The notes beneath the pieces are model-generated. The model made no database searches. It was not told the DNA's origin and saw only the letters and a list, made by a program, of their open reading frames with translations. A DNA stretch of 64,000 nt from Bacteroidetes bacterium UBA3022 (GTDB lineage: Bacteria > Bacteroidota > Bacteroidia > Chitinophagales > BACL12), in contig DDYY01000071.1 in the NCBI GenBank assembly GCA_002346225.1, positions 1 through 64,000 of the forward strand, in the 5' to 3' direction. This document shows positions 1-7,426 of the stretch, piece after piece. Position 1 is the first letter of the stretch. Every line of letters starts with the position of its first letter. Made by a program: the position numbers and the translations under genes.

Positions 1-894
1 TGCTATTTCATCTTTCAGCACCCCTTTTCCAATTCCGTGGATGATATACACCTTATGCAAACCATGTTGGATGGCTGCGTCCATATAGGTTTCGAAAGCT
101 TCCAGCTGCATCTGTAAAATCTGGCCTTTGTCCAGCAGCTCCCATGCATGGTCCAGTTTCTCGATGTGCAGGTCTATGCTGTCCTGAAGCCCTGCCTTGC
201 TCAATGGGTCGGCTGTAGGGATAACCTTCTCCTCCCAGTCAAAAGCTTCCTCTGACGGCTGCTTTTCAATTTTAATCCGCTCCTTTACCGATGGCAATTG
301 TTCGAAGAAGGTAAACAGCAGCATACCTTCCTCTCCCCATGCATATTTACCTCCGAAAAATTGTCGTGGCTTGATGCGCAGTTCTTTCTCGGCATAATGG
401 GCAATACCCTGTCCCGGCGTTTTAGGCCATGCCTCCAGGCTGAATGCCGGTAAATCGTTTAGTTGTTCGGTTTTAAACAAGTGCAGCAACAAGTCATCAC
501 CGGAACCCACATCTTTCCTCATAGCGGTATTCAAGACCCCATTCAGGTAAAAAGAATAGTGCACCATCAAATCTGCGTCCATGCGATTAGCGAGGTACAA
601 GGTATAGGTTACGCCTTCTGTATCCGATGATTTGGTTGGTTGAAATACCAGGTGCAGTCCATCCGGTAATCCCGGCATGCCGTTTCCCTTTTTGGGGGAA
701 GCAGCCTGCTTTCCGGTACCGGATTTACCCCCCGGATTGAACAACCATGCCGGTTCCAGCGCTGTAACATGGACTGTTCTGTAGTCGCCATTGACATCTA
801 CCATTGCCGTAAAGCTGTCGAGGTACTGTCGCAATATGCCCACTTCTCCTGTATGCAGAATACATACTTGTTCTCCTTCCTGTATCTTCGCCAT
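1..894 (-). CDS. DUF2027/Smr domain protein (C-terminus beyond window)
   Basis: The gene starts with ATG at 894 and is still open at position 1, so only the first 298 residues are seen. The N-terminus is a small basic beta-rich segment (MAKIQEGEQVCILHTGEVG), followed by a Gly/Lys/Pro linker and a central domain of the kind called DUF2027 in Bacteroidota. The visible end carries the start of an Smr domain: a DLHIEKL motif and then HKVYIIHGIGKGVLKDEI, where the H-G-x-G-x-G core is the nuclease-like motif of MutS2 Smr domains. Role by family: probable nucleic-acid-binding or nicking protein; the substrate is unknown. A TACCTTTG promoter element lies 8 bases upstream. It is transcribed divergently from the methyltransferase at 914. 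Family assignment is firm; the function is inferred. Confidence 0.8.
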   Translation of the reverse strand, partial: MAKIQEGEQVCILHTGEVGILRQYLDSFTAMVDVNGDYRTVHVTALEPAWLFNPGGKSGTGKQAASPKKGNGMPGLPDGLHLVFQPTKSSDTEGVTYTLYLANRMDADLMVHYSFYLNGVLNTAMRKDVGSGDDLLLHLFKTEQLNDLPAFSLEAWPKTPGQGIAHYAEKELRIKPRQFFGGKYAWGEEGMLLFTFFEQLPSVKERIKIEKQPSEEAFDWEEKVIPTADPLSKAGLQDSIDLHIEKLDHAWELLDKGQILQMQLEAFETYMDAAIQHGLHKVYIIHGIGKGVLKDEIA

Positions 895-902
895 GTTAAG
901 TG

Positions 903-910
903 CAAAGGTA
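903..910 (-). promoter_or_regulatory. Bacteroidota -7 element (TACCTTTG) for the Smr gene
   Basis: On the minus strand this reads TACCTTTG, a match to the Bacteroidota -7 consensus TAnnTTTG, ending 8 bases before the Smr start codon. No clear TTTG -33 element was found at the usual spacing. Confidence 0.45.
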
Positions 911-913
911 CGA

Positions 914-1567
914 ATGAAGAAAACGTTGAAGTGGAATATTGCCCAAAAAGCTGAATTGCGCTGGTGGCAGGCATATCTCAGGAAAAAGGATGTGGCAGAT
1001 TACAGGACATGGAAACTCAACTACTGGCAGGGTGTACTGCAAAAAATTGCACCTGACTGTCCCATTCTTCCGGGCATGGAAATACTGGATGCGGGTTGCG
1101 GACCTGCCGGCATGTTCATGGCTTTACCTGACTGCGCAGTGGATGCCATGGATCCCCTGCTGGATGACTACGCAGCAGCATTGCCCCATTTTAATAAAGC
1201 GGACTATCCGAATGTGCGATTCTTTCACAGTCCGCTGGAAACTTTTACCCCCGACAAAACCTACGATATCGTATTTTGCATGAACGCCATCAACCATGTA
1301 AGCGATATTGGTCTTAGCTACGACAAGTTGACTTCATGGGTAAAACCGGGTGGGAAATTGGTGGTGAGTATCGATGCGCACAACCATGCCTTTTTCCGAC
1401 ATCTGTTCAGGATGATTCCGGGAGACATCCTGCACCCTCATCAATATAATTTAAAGGAATATGAATTGTTCCTGACAGACAGAGGAATGGACATAATATC
1501 TTCCCTCCGCCTGAAGAAAGAATTCTTTTTCGACCATTATGTGCAGATAGCGGTTCGAAAAGGTTGA
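914..1567 (+). CDS. class I SAM-dependent methyltransferase
   Basis: A 217-residue protein from the ATG at 914. An open frame continues upstream to 791, but that part lies inside the divergent Smr gene and looks non-coding, so the start MKKTLKWNIAQ is preferred. Motif I of the Rossmann methyltransferase fold is clear (ILDAGCGPAGMFMAL, about residues 57-71), an acidic motif II follows (VDAMDPLLDDY), and motif IV/post-I reads YDIVFCMNAINHV. The methyl acceptor cannot be told from sequence. It converges with the DUF2279 gene, with 3 bases between the two stops and no visible terminator. Small-molecule or lipid/quinone targets are both possible. Confidence 0.8.
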   Translation: MKKTLKWNIAQKAELRWWQAYLRKKDVADYRTWKLNYWQGVLQKIAPDCPILPGMEILDAGCGPAGMFMALPDCAVDAMDPLLDDYAAALPHFNKADYPNVRFFHSPLETFTPDKTYDIVFCMNAINHVSDIGLSYDKLTSWVKPGGKLVVSIDAHNHAFFRHLFRMIPGDILHPHQYNLKEYELFLTDRGMDIISSLRLKKEFFFDHYVQIAVRKG

Positions 1568-1570
1568 TGG

Positions 1571-2566
1571 TTAAAAATACAGGGGATAGAAATTCACCCT
1601 GCCATCGCCATTGAATTCAATAGTGGGCATAGGCACTTTGATGATACTTAAAAGCTCGAACATCATATTCCAGAATGGACTATCGGTTTCGATAGACTGG
1701 AGGTCCAGGTCGAGAGAAAGGTAGTATTGCCGGTATCTGGGCACTTCAGTATAGTCTATGCGATTTTGGGGAAGGCATTCTTCCGGGCGGATCAGCGGGT
1801 CGGTGCACCAGTAATTTTCAAATCCACCCAGCAAGCCATTGGCACCATAGCCACCGCTCACCATGAGCCATTTGGGCCACCAGGTATCCTGTCTCATGAA
1901 TTTATACGGATTGACGGATATCCATGTGGTAAGTCCGTTATAATCCTTAATCAGTTGCTCAGGACCGGCAGTGCCGTAAAGCGACTGGGCTCTTTGGCGC
2001 ACAATTGGGTCGTAATTTGCGTAATCGGGGAAATGCTGGGAGAATTTCACCTGAATACGCTGTTCATCCCATAGCAAGTTTTGACTCAGGGATAAGCCTG
2101 CTCCCAGGGTATTGGCAGCAAAGTCACCTATAGAAAATCCCCATTTCTCGGAATAGGCATCAAACATTTCTATGGTAAGCTGAAAAATGGAAGCGGTAGC
2201 GAAACCCGCCCAATAAGCTTTATGTGGCTCCATACCTGTCCATTTATACAAACCGGTAGTAAGATTTGTTTCAAAATAAGCGGTAAAGACATGACCAGCC
2301 TTGTCTTGCTGAAGCCATTCCTTATTATCATTAAAAAAGTGGAATGGTTCGGAAGGAATATCTTTATACCAATATTGATAAAGTGCATACACAGCCGCAG
2401 AGTATACAACTGTTTCGGCACCCAATACCATATTCAATCGGTCTTGTCTGAAGCTGTCAGAAGTCGCAAGGAAATTATGTAAGAAAGGTGTTTCCGGCAC
2501 CTCTTGCGCCCTCGCACTTGTGATGGAGAGCAAGCAAAGAACCCCTAAAAGATGCCATCGCTTCAT
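1571..2566 (-). CDS. DUF2279 family exported protein
   Basis: 331 residues with a typical signal peptide (MKRWHLLGVLCLLSITSARA, cleavage near AQE). The body contains the DUF2279 (YfiM-like) pattern: a DKAGHVFTAYF block at about residue 90, hydrophobic helices and EKWGFSIGDFAANTLGAG. The C-terminal half is rich in Tyr and Trp and ends in a beta-rich stretch. DUF2279 proteins are envelope proteins of unknown function. A TAGTTTTG element on the minus strand sits 9 bases before the start. It appears to be a single-gene unit. Confidence 0.8.
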   Translation of the reverse strand: MKRWHLLGVLCLLSITSARAQEVPETPFLHNFLATSDSFRQDRLNMVLGAETVVYSAAVYALYQYWYKDIPSEPFHFFNDNKEWLQQDKAGHVFTAYFETNLTTGLYKWTGMEPHKAYWAGFATASIFQLTIEMFDAYSEKWGFSIGDFAANTLGAGLSLSQNLLWDEQRIQVKFSQHFPDYANYDPIVRQRAQSLYGTAGPEQLIKDYNGLTTWISVNPYKFMRQDTWWPKWLMVSGGYGANGLLGGFENYWCTDPLIRPEECLPQNRIDYTEVPRYRQYYLSLDLDLQSIETDSPFWNMMFELLSIIKVPMPTIEFNGDGRVNFYPLYF

Positions 2567-2575
2567 GATTTACAC

Positions 2576-2583
2576 CAAAACTA
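2576..2583 (-). promoter_or_regulatory. -7 element (TAGTTTTG) for the DUF2279 gene
   Basis: Minus-strand TAGTTTTG matches TAnnTTTG and ends 9 bases before the ATG at 2566, predicting a very short leader. Confidence 0.4.
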
Positions 2584-2642
2584 CCGTTCTCTGATTGAAT
2601 AAGCGACAGTTGATTGTCAATATTCTGAAAGGCCTTCCGATA

Positions 2643-4043
2643 CTACCCGAGTAGTGTGGCTTTGGCAGCTGCCAGAATCGCATCTGTCTCTTTTCTGTCG
2701 GGTGCTTCAGCATATACCCGCAGCAGCGGTTCAGTACCTGATGCCCGGATCATTACCCAACTGTTATCGCTGAGGTGGAATTTAAATCCATCCACATCTT
2801 CCAGGCGTTGCACCTGATAGCTGCCAAATCCTTTATAGGTGCCATTGGCACAGTTGGCCATAATCTGGTTCTTCAACGCATCAGTGAGGTGTAAATCGTT
2901 GCGGTCAAAGCAGAAGGAACCGGTGATGGCATAGATTTCCTGAATGAGCTGATTCAGGTTCTTTCCTGTGGCAGCCATAAATTCCATCAATAACAGACCA
3001 CACCAGATACCATCGCGCTCAGGCACGTGCCCTTTCACTGCAATTCCTCCACTTTCTTCTCCTCCCAACAGCACATCATCAGTTACCATTTTTCCGCAGA
3101 TGTATTTGAATCCGATTTTGGTAACCTCGTACTCCAGTCCGTAGTGTTCGCACAAGCGCTTCACCTTTTCAGAAACACTAAAGGCAATCACCACTTTGCC
3201 GGTGTAGCCTTTGTATTTGTGGAGATAGTGAATAAGCAACAGAATAATATGGTGCGAATCGACAAAATTGCCTTGCTCATCGTACATGCCGATTCTGTCA
3301 GCATCTCCATCATTGGCCAGGCCGGCCATCAGGGATGCATCTTTCTTCATCAAAGCACTTAACTCTGTAAGGTTCCTGTCAATAGGTTCCGGCGCTTGTC
3401 CGTGAAAACCGGGATTATCATCGCAGTGCAGCAATTCCACATTGGTAAAGATGCGCTGTGCAATGCGCTGTCCGGCTCCGTACATGGCATCGTAGGCCAG
3501 GCGAATTCCGGAATTATTGATTTTGTCCATGTCGAAGCTCGCCTGGACATGATCGAAGTACATTTGTTCAAGGTCCACCCATTCCAGCAATCCTTTCTTT
3601 TCCCACTCTTCGAGGGAGGTATCAGGTATCTCGGCGGTTGCCGGAATTCTTTCTTCTACAGCAGCAATTTCTTCCGGGATGGTAGGACCACCGTAGCCAC
3701 TTTTAAGTTTGAAGCCATTGTAGTCAGGCGGGTTGTGGCTGGCAGTAATAACCACACCAGCAAAGGCATTCAGCCTGTTGGCACCCAGACTCACCATGGG
3801 AGTTGTTACGAAACCTTTTGCGATATACACTTTCACCCCTGCCGCACACAATACGCGGGCAGTGACATCGGCAAACATAGCACCGGCGAATCTGCAATCG
3901 TGGCCAATTACTACTGAATGGTTTTCGGATCTTTCCTTGACCCAGCTGGCCGTTGCAACAGCAACCCGTGCCACATTATCATTGGTAAATTCACGTGCTA
4001 TGATGGCTCTCCATCCGTCGGTTCCGAATTTTATCTGTACCAT
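2643..4043 (-). CDS. alpha-D-phosphohexomutase (phosphoglucomutase/phosphomannomutase family)
   Basis: 466 residues, full length for the family. The four active-site loops are all visible: the phosphoserine loop ITASHNPPDYNGFK with Ser102; the Mg-binding loop NDGDADR with Asp residues 245-249; the sugar-binding loop GGEESGG near 327-333; and the phosphate-binding loop RASGTEP at 433-439. These enzymes interconvert hexose 1- and 6-phosphates through a bisphosphate intermediate. Glucose, mannose or glucosamine specificity cannot be settled from sequence. The gene stands alone, with about 85 bases downstream before the hydrolase-fold gene. No TAnnTTTG match was found upstream; a one-mismatch TAACATTG is present. 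Confidence 0.92.
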   Translation of the reverse strand: MVQIKFGTDGWRAIIAREFTNDNVARVAVATASWVKERSENHSVVIGHDCRFAGAMFADVTARVLCAAGVKVYIAKGFVTTPMVSLGANRLNAFAGVVITASHNPPDYNGFKLKSGYGGPTIPEEIAAVEERIPATAEIPDTSLEEWEKKGLLEWVDLEQMYFDHVQASFDMDKINNSGIRLAYDAMYGAGQRIAQRIFTNVELLHCDDNPGFHGQAPEPIDRNLTELSALMKKDASLMAGLANDGDADRIGMYDEQGNFVDSHHIILLLIHYLHKYKGYTGKVVIAFSVSEKVKRLCEHYGLEYEVTKIGFKYICGKMVTDDVLLGGEESGGIAVKGHVPERDGIWCGLLLMEFMAATGKNLNQLIQEIYAITGSFCFDRNDLHLTDALKNQIMANCANGTYKGFGSYQVQRLEDVDGFKFHLSDNSWVMIRASGTEPLLRVYAEAPDRKETDAILAAAKATLLG

Positions 4044-4129
4044 ATTTTCTTCAATTGACTACAATGTTATAAAAAAACAGCTTTTGCCGGTTGACCTTCA
4101 TTACCGACTATAAAAAATCAGTTACCCCA

Positions 4130-4993
4130 TTAGTTGAGTTTATCCAGGAAACTTTTGACCTGCTTGTAGTATTCGTCCTTGTTGGATTCGAAATTCATAT
4201 CATTGTTCACGCCGGGAACAGTATAAACAGATGTAATCTTTTTCTTGTAATCGGCTAATGCAGCAACATCTTCTGCTTTGATCAGGTCGCCATTGGCACC
4301 GCAGATGAGCAGTATACCGCGCAGGTGATCGCCTTTTACCGGCAGTGCATTACCCGGCTCCACCAGCGCCTTGTCGAAAGCCAGTGGCATAAAGATTTTT
4401 TCACCGGTCATTTCCTTGTGGGTTTTCTCGATTTTTTCGAGTGTTATATAAGGAGCATCGGCGATTACGCTGAACACCTTCACGCTGTTGGCACCCACGC
4501 CTAATGCCAGTCCGCCACCGATACCATAACCGAAAATGGAGCAGGTCATGGTAGCGTGGTATTTTTTGACATAGTCCACCATGGCACTCAAATCCGTTGC
4601 AAACTGAGCGTAGATATAGAATTTATTGCTGACCTTGAATTCGTCGCTTTGCCCGAAACCACGGTAGTCGAACATGAAAACATGATAGCCCAAACCCAGG
4701 AATACACCGGCGTATTCCAGCGCATATGACATATTACCCTGACCATTGTGGGCGATAATCATGGCTTTGCGGGAGGTCTTATCATTGGGAATCAGGTGCC
4801 ATCCGAACAGCATTACATTATTGTTCTCAGCATCTTTATCGGGTGTTTCGATTTTTATTTCTTCAAAATTCAATCCGTAATCAGCAGGTGTAATCGGATA
4901 TTCAGCTTCAGCGTTCAATCCAATTCCCTGAGCATTTATGATTTGCAGACTTCCGATGATCATAGCAATTGCAAGCGTACCTAGTTTTCTCAT
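4130..4993 (-). CDS. secreted alpha/beta-hydrolase-fold protein, probably non-catalytic
   Basis: 287 residues with a signal peptide (cleavage near INAQG). The fold is recognisable: an HNGQGNMSYALEYAGVF block in the oxyanion position, FMFDYRGFGQSDEF, and a nucleophile elbow at FGYGIGGGLAL. That elbow should read G-x-S-x-G, but the nucleophile position is Gly (GGT codon). The region normally carrying the catalytic His reads VPGVNNDMNF, with Asn where His is expected. An acidic residue in GANGDLIKAED remains. On this basis the protein is probably a pseudo-enzyme, perhaps a binding protein, acting outside the cytoplasm. It has no obvious operon partner. Confidence 0.75.
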   Translation of the reverse strand: MRKLGTLAIAMIIGSLQIINAQGIGLNAEAEYPITPADYGLNFEEIKIETPDKDAENNNVMLFGWHLIPNDKTSRKAMIIAHNGQGNMSYALEYAGVFLGLGYHVFMFDYRGFGQSDEFKVSNKFYIYAQFATDLSAMVDYVKKYHATMTCSIFGYGIGGGLALGVGANSVKVFSVIADAPYITLEKIEKTHKEMTGEKIFMPLAFDKALVEPGNALPVKGDHLRGILLICGANGDLIKAEDVAALADYKKKITSVYTVPGVNNDMNFESNKDEYYKQVKSFLDKLN

Positions 4994-5131
4994 GATTTAG
5001 ACAATGGCGGTTTAAATTGTTTGTAATTCAACCTGACAATGAGCGGCCTTGTTGTAAAATTTGTGGGTTAAAATTAGAATTTTGAACCGACATGGATGAT
5101 AACATCCTGTTAATTATAGCAGAATAATCAA

Positions 5132-5785
5132 GTGAAGCGAGAAGATACTTACCGACATAAAGGAATGCGAAGGGCTCTGGTGGACCTTTTGCGCACCAAA
5201 GGGATTTCGGATGAAAGGGTGCTTAGTGCCATCGATGCGGTGCCGCGGCATTTGTTTTTCGATGCGGCTTTTATCAGCCATGCCTATGAAGACAAAGCTT
5301 TTCAGATTGGAGAAGGGCAAACCATCAGCCAGCCCTATACCGTAGCCTATATGACTGAAATGCTGCAGGTGGAGCGCGGTATGAAAGTGCTGGAAATTGG
5401 TACCGGGAGCGGCTACCAGGCAGCCGTGTTGGCTGAAATGAAAGCAAAAGTTTATTCTATAGAGCGTTTCAGGATTTTACACGATGCAGCCCGCATCATG
5501 CTCGACGAACTGGGATACGCGGGAATCAAAACATTTTTTGGAGACGGATATGCCGGATTGCCCGTGTTTGCCCCTTTTGACAGGATTATTGTAACGGCTG
5601 CTGCTCCTCATATTCCGGAGGCCCTGTTGCAGCAGCTGAAGCCCCAAGGAATTTTGGTGATTCCGCTGGGCAGTGAAGAGGACCAAGTAATGTTGCGCAT
5701 CCGCCGCGATGCCGAAGGAGGATTTCATCAGGAGGAGGGAGCTACCTTCCGATTCGTGCCTATGTTGCCGGGTAAAGTTTTTTAA
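5132..5785 (+). CDS. pcm: protein-L-isoaspartate O-methyltransferase
   Basis: 217 residues. It repairs isoaspartyl residues in damaged proteins using S-adenosylmethionine. The N-terminal block EDTYRHKGMRRALVDLL is typical of Bacteroidota Pcm and lies upstream of the first ATG, so the GTG at 5132 is the likely start. The family signatures follow: AIDAVPRHLFFD, AYEDKAFQIGEGQTISQP and the SAM-binding loop VLEIGTGSGYQAAVLAEM. RIIVTAAAPHIPEALLQQL is the post-motif. Length and all motifs are complete. A short intergenic region separates it from the lipoprotein gene. Confidence 0.93.
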   Translation: MKREDTYRHKGMRRALVDLLRTKGISDERVLSAIDAVPRHLFFDAAFISHAYEDKAFQIGEGQTISQPYTVAYMTEMLQVERGMKVLEIGTGSGYQAAVLAEMKAKVYSIERFRILHDAARIMLDELGYAGIKTFFGDGYAGLPVFAPFDRIIVTAAAPHIPEALLQQLKPQGILVIPLGSEEDQVMLRIRRDAEGGFHQEEGATFRFVPMLPGKVF

Positions 5786-5841
5786 TTGCACATACATGCA
5801 ACGCGATGAGACCAACAGCCCTCTTTGCTAATTAGAAGTAT

Positions 5842-5849
5842 TAACTTTG
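5842..5849 (+). promoter_or_regulatory. -7 element (TAACTTTG) for the 5870 lipoprotein
   Basis: TAACTTTG matches TAnnTTTG and ends 20 bases before the ATG at 5870. A TTTG lies 14 bases upstream at 5824-5827, shorter than the usual spacing. Confidence 0.4.
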
Positions 5850-5869
5850 CGCTTCAATTACCATTCAGT

Positions 5870-6469
5870 ATGAAAAAAGCAACATTTATTTTCCAATCCA
5901 TTTTTATAGTTGTAGTAGCTATATCGCTCAGCGGCTGTTTTGGTCGGGGTGAAGATGATCCTTTCCTTTCCCTACACACCCGGGATGCCCGCCTGGCGCA
6001 AAACTGGAAGATGGTGGAGATGCAAGGCACTGTGGTGAATACCATCGATGGTATGTCAACAACTACCCGCTATGAGTTTGATGGCTCGAATATTTTTATC
6101 ACCAGCGACGGCAGCACGGTAAGTTATGGCTATACCTACAATATGAACATCAAAGACAACGGCGATATCCAGACTACAGAGACGTTCACCGACCCTGCCA
6201 ATGCCAACCAGGAAATTCAAACGAGTACCAAAACCAGTTTCTGGTTCTGGTCGAATGACGATAAGAATAAGACTACTGTCAATCTGGATGCAACGGGAAT
6301 CCTTGCCGACTACCAGTCGTATGATATCCCCAGGTTAGCGTGGAGTGATATGACGCTGACCGTCAATTTCTCAGATAACTATCAGCAAACAGCCGATACC
6401 ACTGTCATTTCCAGCTCCAGTACGGTGGACTTCCTGATTAAGTTTGAATACGATAACGGAAGGAACTAA
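5870..6469 (+). CDS. putative lipoprotein, lipocalin-like
   Basis: 199 residues from the ATG at 5870. The upstream extension of the frame crosses the -7 element and is rejected. The N-terminus is a lipoprotein signal: a hydrophobic stretch ending in the lipobox LSGC, with Cys at about residue 23. After it comes DPFLSLHTRDARLAQNWKM, a pattern seen in Bacteroidota lipocalin-like lipoproteins of unknown role. The rest alternates short beta strands with Thr/Ser-rich turns. Probably anchored in the outer membrane. A strong terminator follows at 6493-6518, inside the convergent smpB gene. Confidence 0.7.
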   Translation: MKKATFIFQSIFIVVVAISLSGCFGRGEDDPFLSLHTRDARLAQNWKMVEMQGTVVNTIDGMSTTTRYEFDGSNIFITSDGSTVSYGYTYNMNIKDNGDIQTTETFTDPANANQEIQTSTKTSFWFWSNDDKNKTTVNLDATGILADYQSYDIPRLAWSDMTLTVNFSDNYQQTADTTVISSSSTVDFLIKFEYDNGRN

Positions 6470-6477
6470 CAGCCGCA

Positions 6478-6936
6478 TCAACGCAACTTTCCAAGGGACC
6501 TGTCAAGGTCCCTTTTTTGATCCTTTTCCTTGATACTGCTGCGTTTGTCGAAGGTTTTCTTTCCGCGAGCCAGTGCAATATCCACTTTGGCAAATCCGCG
6601 GTCGCTGATGAAAACCCGCAGCGGAACAATCGTAAAGCCCCGTTCTTTCACTTTGGCCAGCAGCTTGCGTAATTCTTTTTTCTGCAACAGCAGCTTGCGC
6701 ATCCTGATAGGATCGTGCTGCCAGTGTGTGGCCAGATCATACTCTTTCACATGCATGTTCTTCAACCACAACTCATTGTCCTTGAAGATGCAATAAGCAT
6801 CGTTCATGCTCACTTTCCCTTCGCGGATAGACTTGATTTCACTTCCGTGCAACTGCAGCCCTGCCGTATAGGTATCGATTAGTTCGTAATCGAATGTCGC
6901 CCTTCTATTCCTGATATTTACCTGAGCAGGTTTCAT
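6478..6936 (-). CDS. smpB: SsrA-binding protein SmpB
   Basis: 152 residues, the normal length. It binds tmRNA and delivers it to stalled ribosomes. The OB-fold core is complete: NIRNRRATFDYELIDTYTAGL, LHGSEIKSIREGKVSMNDAYC and the RKLLLQKKELRKLL helix. The basic C-terminal tail (FDKRSSIKEKDQKRDLDRSL), needed for trans-translation, is present. The last codons double as the stem-loop of a terminator for the convergent lipoprotein gene. The start overlaps the stop of the upstream thioesterase gene by 4 bases, so the two are probably translated from one message. Confidence 0.96.
   Translation of the reverse strand: MKPAQVNIRNRRATFDYELIDTYTAGLQLHGSEIKSIREGKVSMNDAYCIFKDNELWLKNMHVKEYDLATHWQHDPIRMRKLLLQKKELRKLLAKVKERGFTIVPLRVFISDRGFAKVDIALARGKKTFDKRSSIKEKDQKRDLDRSLGKLR
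6493..6518 (+). terminator. rho-independent terminator inside the smpB 3' end
   Basis: Perfect 9-bp stem AAGGGACCT / AGGTCCCTT with a 4-base loop (GTCA) and a run of T at 6513-6518. It acts on plus-strand transcripts from the lipoprotein gene ending at 6469. It is encoded within smpB codons (minus strand, RDLDRSLGK). Confidence 0.8.
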
Positions 6937-7334
6937 TTCGCTTCCTTTACCGCCTCCAGCAACCTGAAGACCTTTTCTTTTTTTAATACTTTTTGTCCCG
7001 TTCGGCCGGAGGCAATCATGCGTTCCCCGGCATAAGCTTCAAAGCGACAAATAACCTCATGGTTGTTCACCTCCATTAAATATGCCCTGAAACATATTTC
7101 GGTGCCAATCAATGCCGGTGCATGATGATTCACTTCTATGAAGGTGCCAATTCCCTCTTCATCTTCCTCCTTCATATCCAGCACAAACAGGCGCGTGCTC
7201 CATTCTGCATCCTTAGCCAGACTAAAGGTCGAGTATACGGCATGCACCGTACCCGATTCAAATTCGGCCTTTTCATGCTCCTGCACGATTTTGACGAATT
7301 CCTTTACGGCTCCCTGTTCGAACGGATTTTTCAC
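6933..7334 (-). CDS. hotdog-fold thioesterase, FlK-like
   Basis: 133 residues from a GTG at 7334 (MKNPFEQGAVKEF). The frame remains open up to a TTG at 7361, but the -7 element TACATTTG lies at 7339-7346, inside that extension, so the downstream GTG is preferred. The motif HAVYSTFSLAKDAEWSTRLFVL and the block EVNHHAPALIGTEI are typical of fluoroacetyl-CoA thioesterase-like hotdog proteins, which hydrolyse or bind small acyl-CoA thioesters. The actual substrate is unknown. It overlaps smpB by 4 bases and is divergent from the tro operon across a shared 92-base region. Confidence 0.7.
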   Translation of the reverse strand: MKNPFEQGAVKEFVKIVQEHEKAEFESGTVHAVYSTFSLAKDAEWSTRLFVLDMKEEDEEGIGTFIEVNHHAPALIGTEICFRAYLMEVNNHEVICRFEAYAGERMIASGRTGQKVLKKEKVFRLLEAVKEAK

Positions 7335-7338
7335 ACTG

Positions 7339-7346
7339 CAAATGTA
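7339..7346 (-). promoter_or_regulatory. -7 element (TACATTTG) 4 bases before the thioesterase GTG
   Basis: Minus-strand TACATTTG, then CAGT, then the GTG start. The spacing implies a leaderless message. It is nearly identical in sequence to the divergent troA promoter on the other strand. Confidence 0.5.
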
Positions 7347-7368
7347 GCGCTTGTTCAACAAGGAATAT

Positions 7369-7386
7369 TTTTAGACTTATCTAAAA
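7369..7386. promoter_or_regulatory. candidate MntR/DtxR operator palindrome
   Basis: TTTTAGA-CTTA-TCTAAAA: perfect 7-bp arms around a 4-base centre. It matches the TTTAG...CTAAA form of DtxR/MntR-family boxes. It lies between the divergent thioesterase and troA promoters, just upstream of the troA -33 TTTG. An MntR-like gene lies at 14580-15248. Binding is inferred. Confidence 0.6.
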
Positions 7387-7393
7387 TTACTTT

Positions 7394-7422
7394 TTTGTAT
7401 TTCTAAATATTTGCTACATTTG
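7394..7422 (+). promoter_or_regulatory. troA promoter (TTTG-N17-TACATTTG)
   Basis: A -33-like TTTG at 7394-7397 and a -7 TACATTTG at 7415-7422 with 17 bases between, fitting the Bacteroidota consensus. The ATG begins only 4 bases after the -7 element, so the message is probably leaderless. Confidence 0.6.
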
Positions 7423-7426
7423 TAGT

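Noticed and set aside
791..913. Upstream extension of the methyltransferase frame
   Set aside because: It lies over the divergent Smr gene and has a Cys-rich, non-family sequence. The ATG at 914 fits a normal N-terminus.
7335..7361. TTG start extending the thioesterase
   Set aside because: The -7 element TACATTTG sits inside this stretch; the GTG at 7334 begins with the family-like KNPFEQG.
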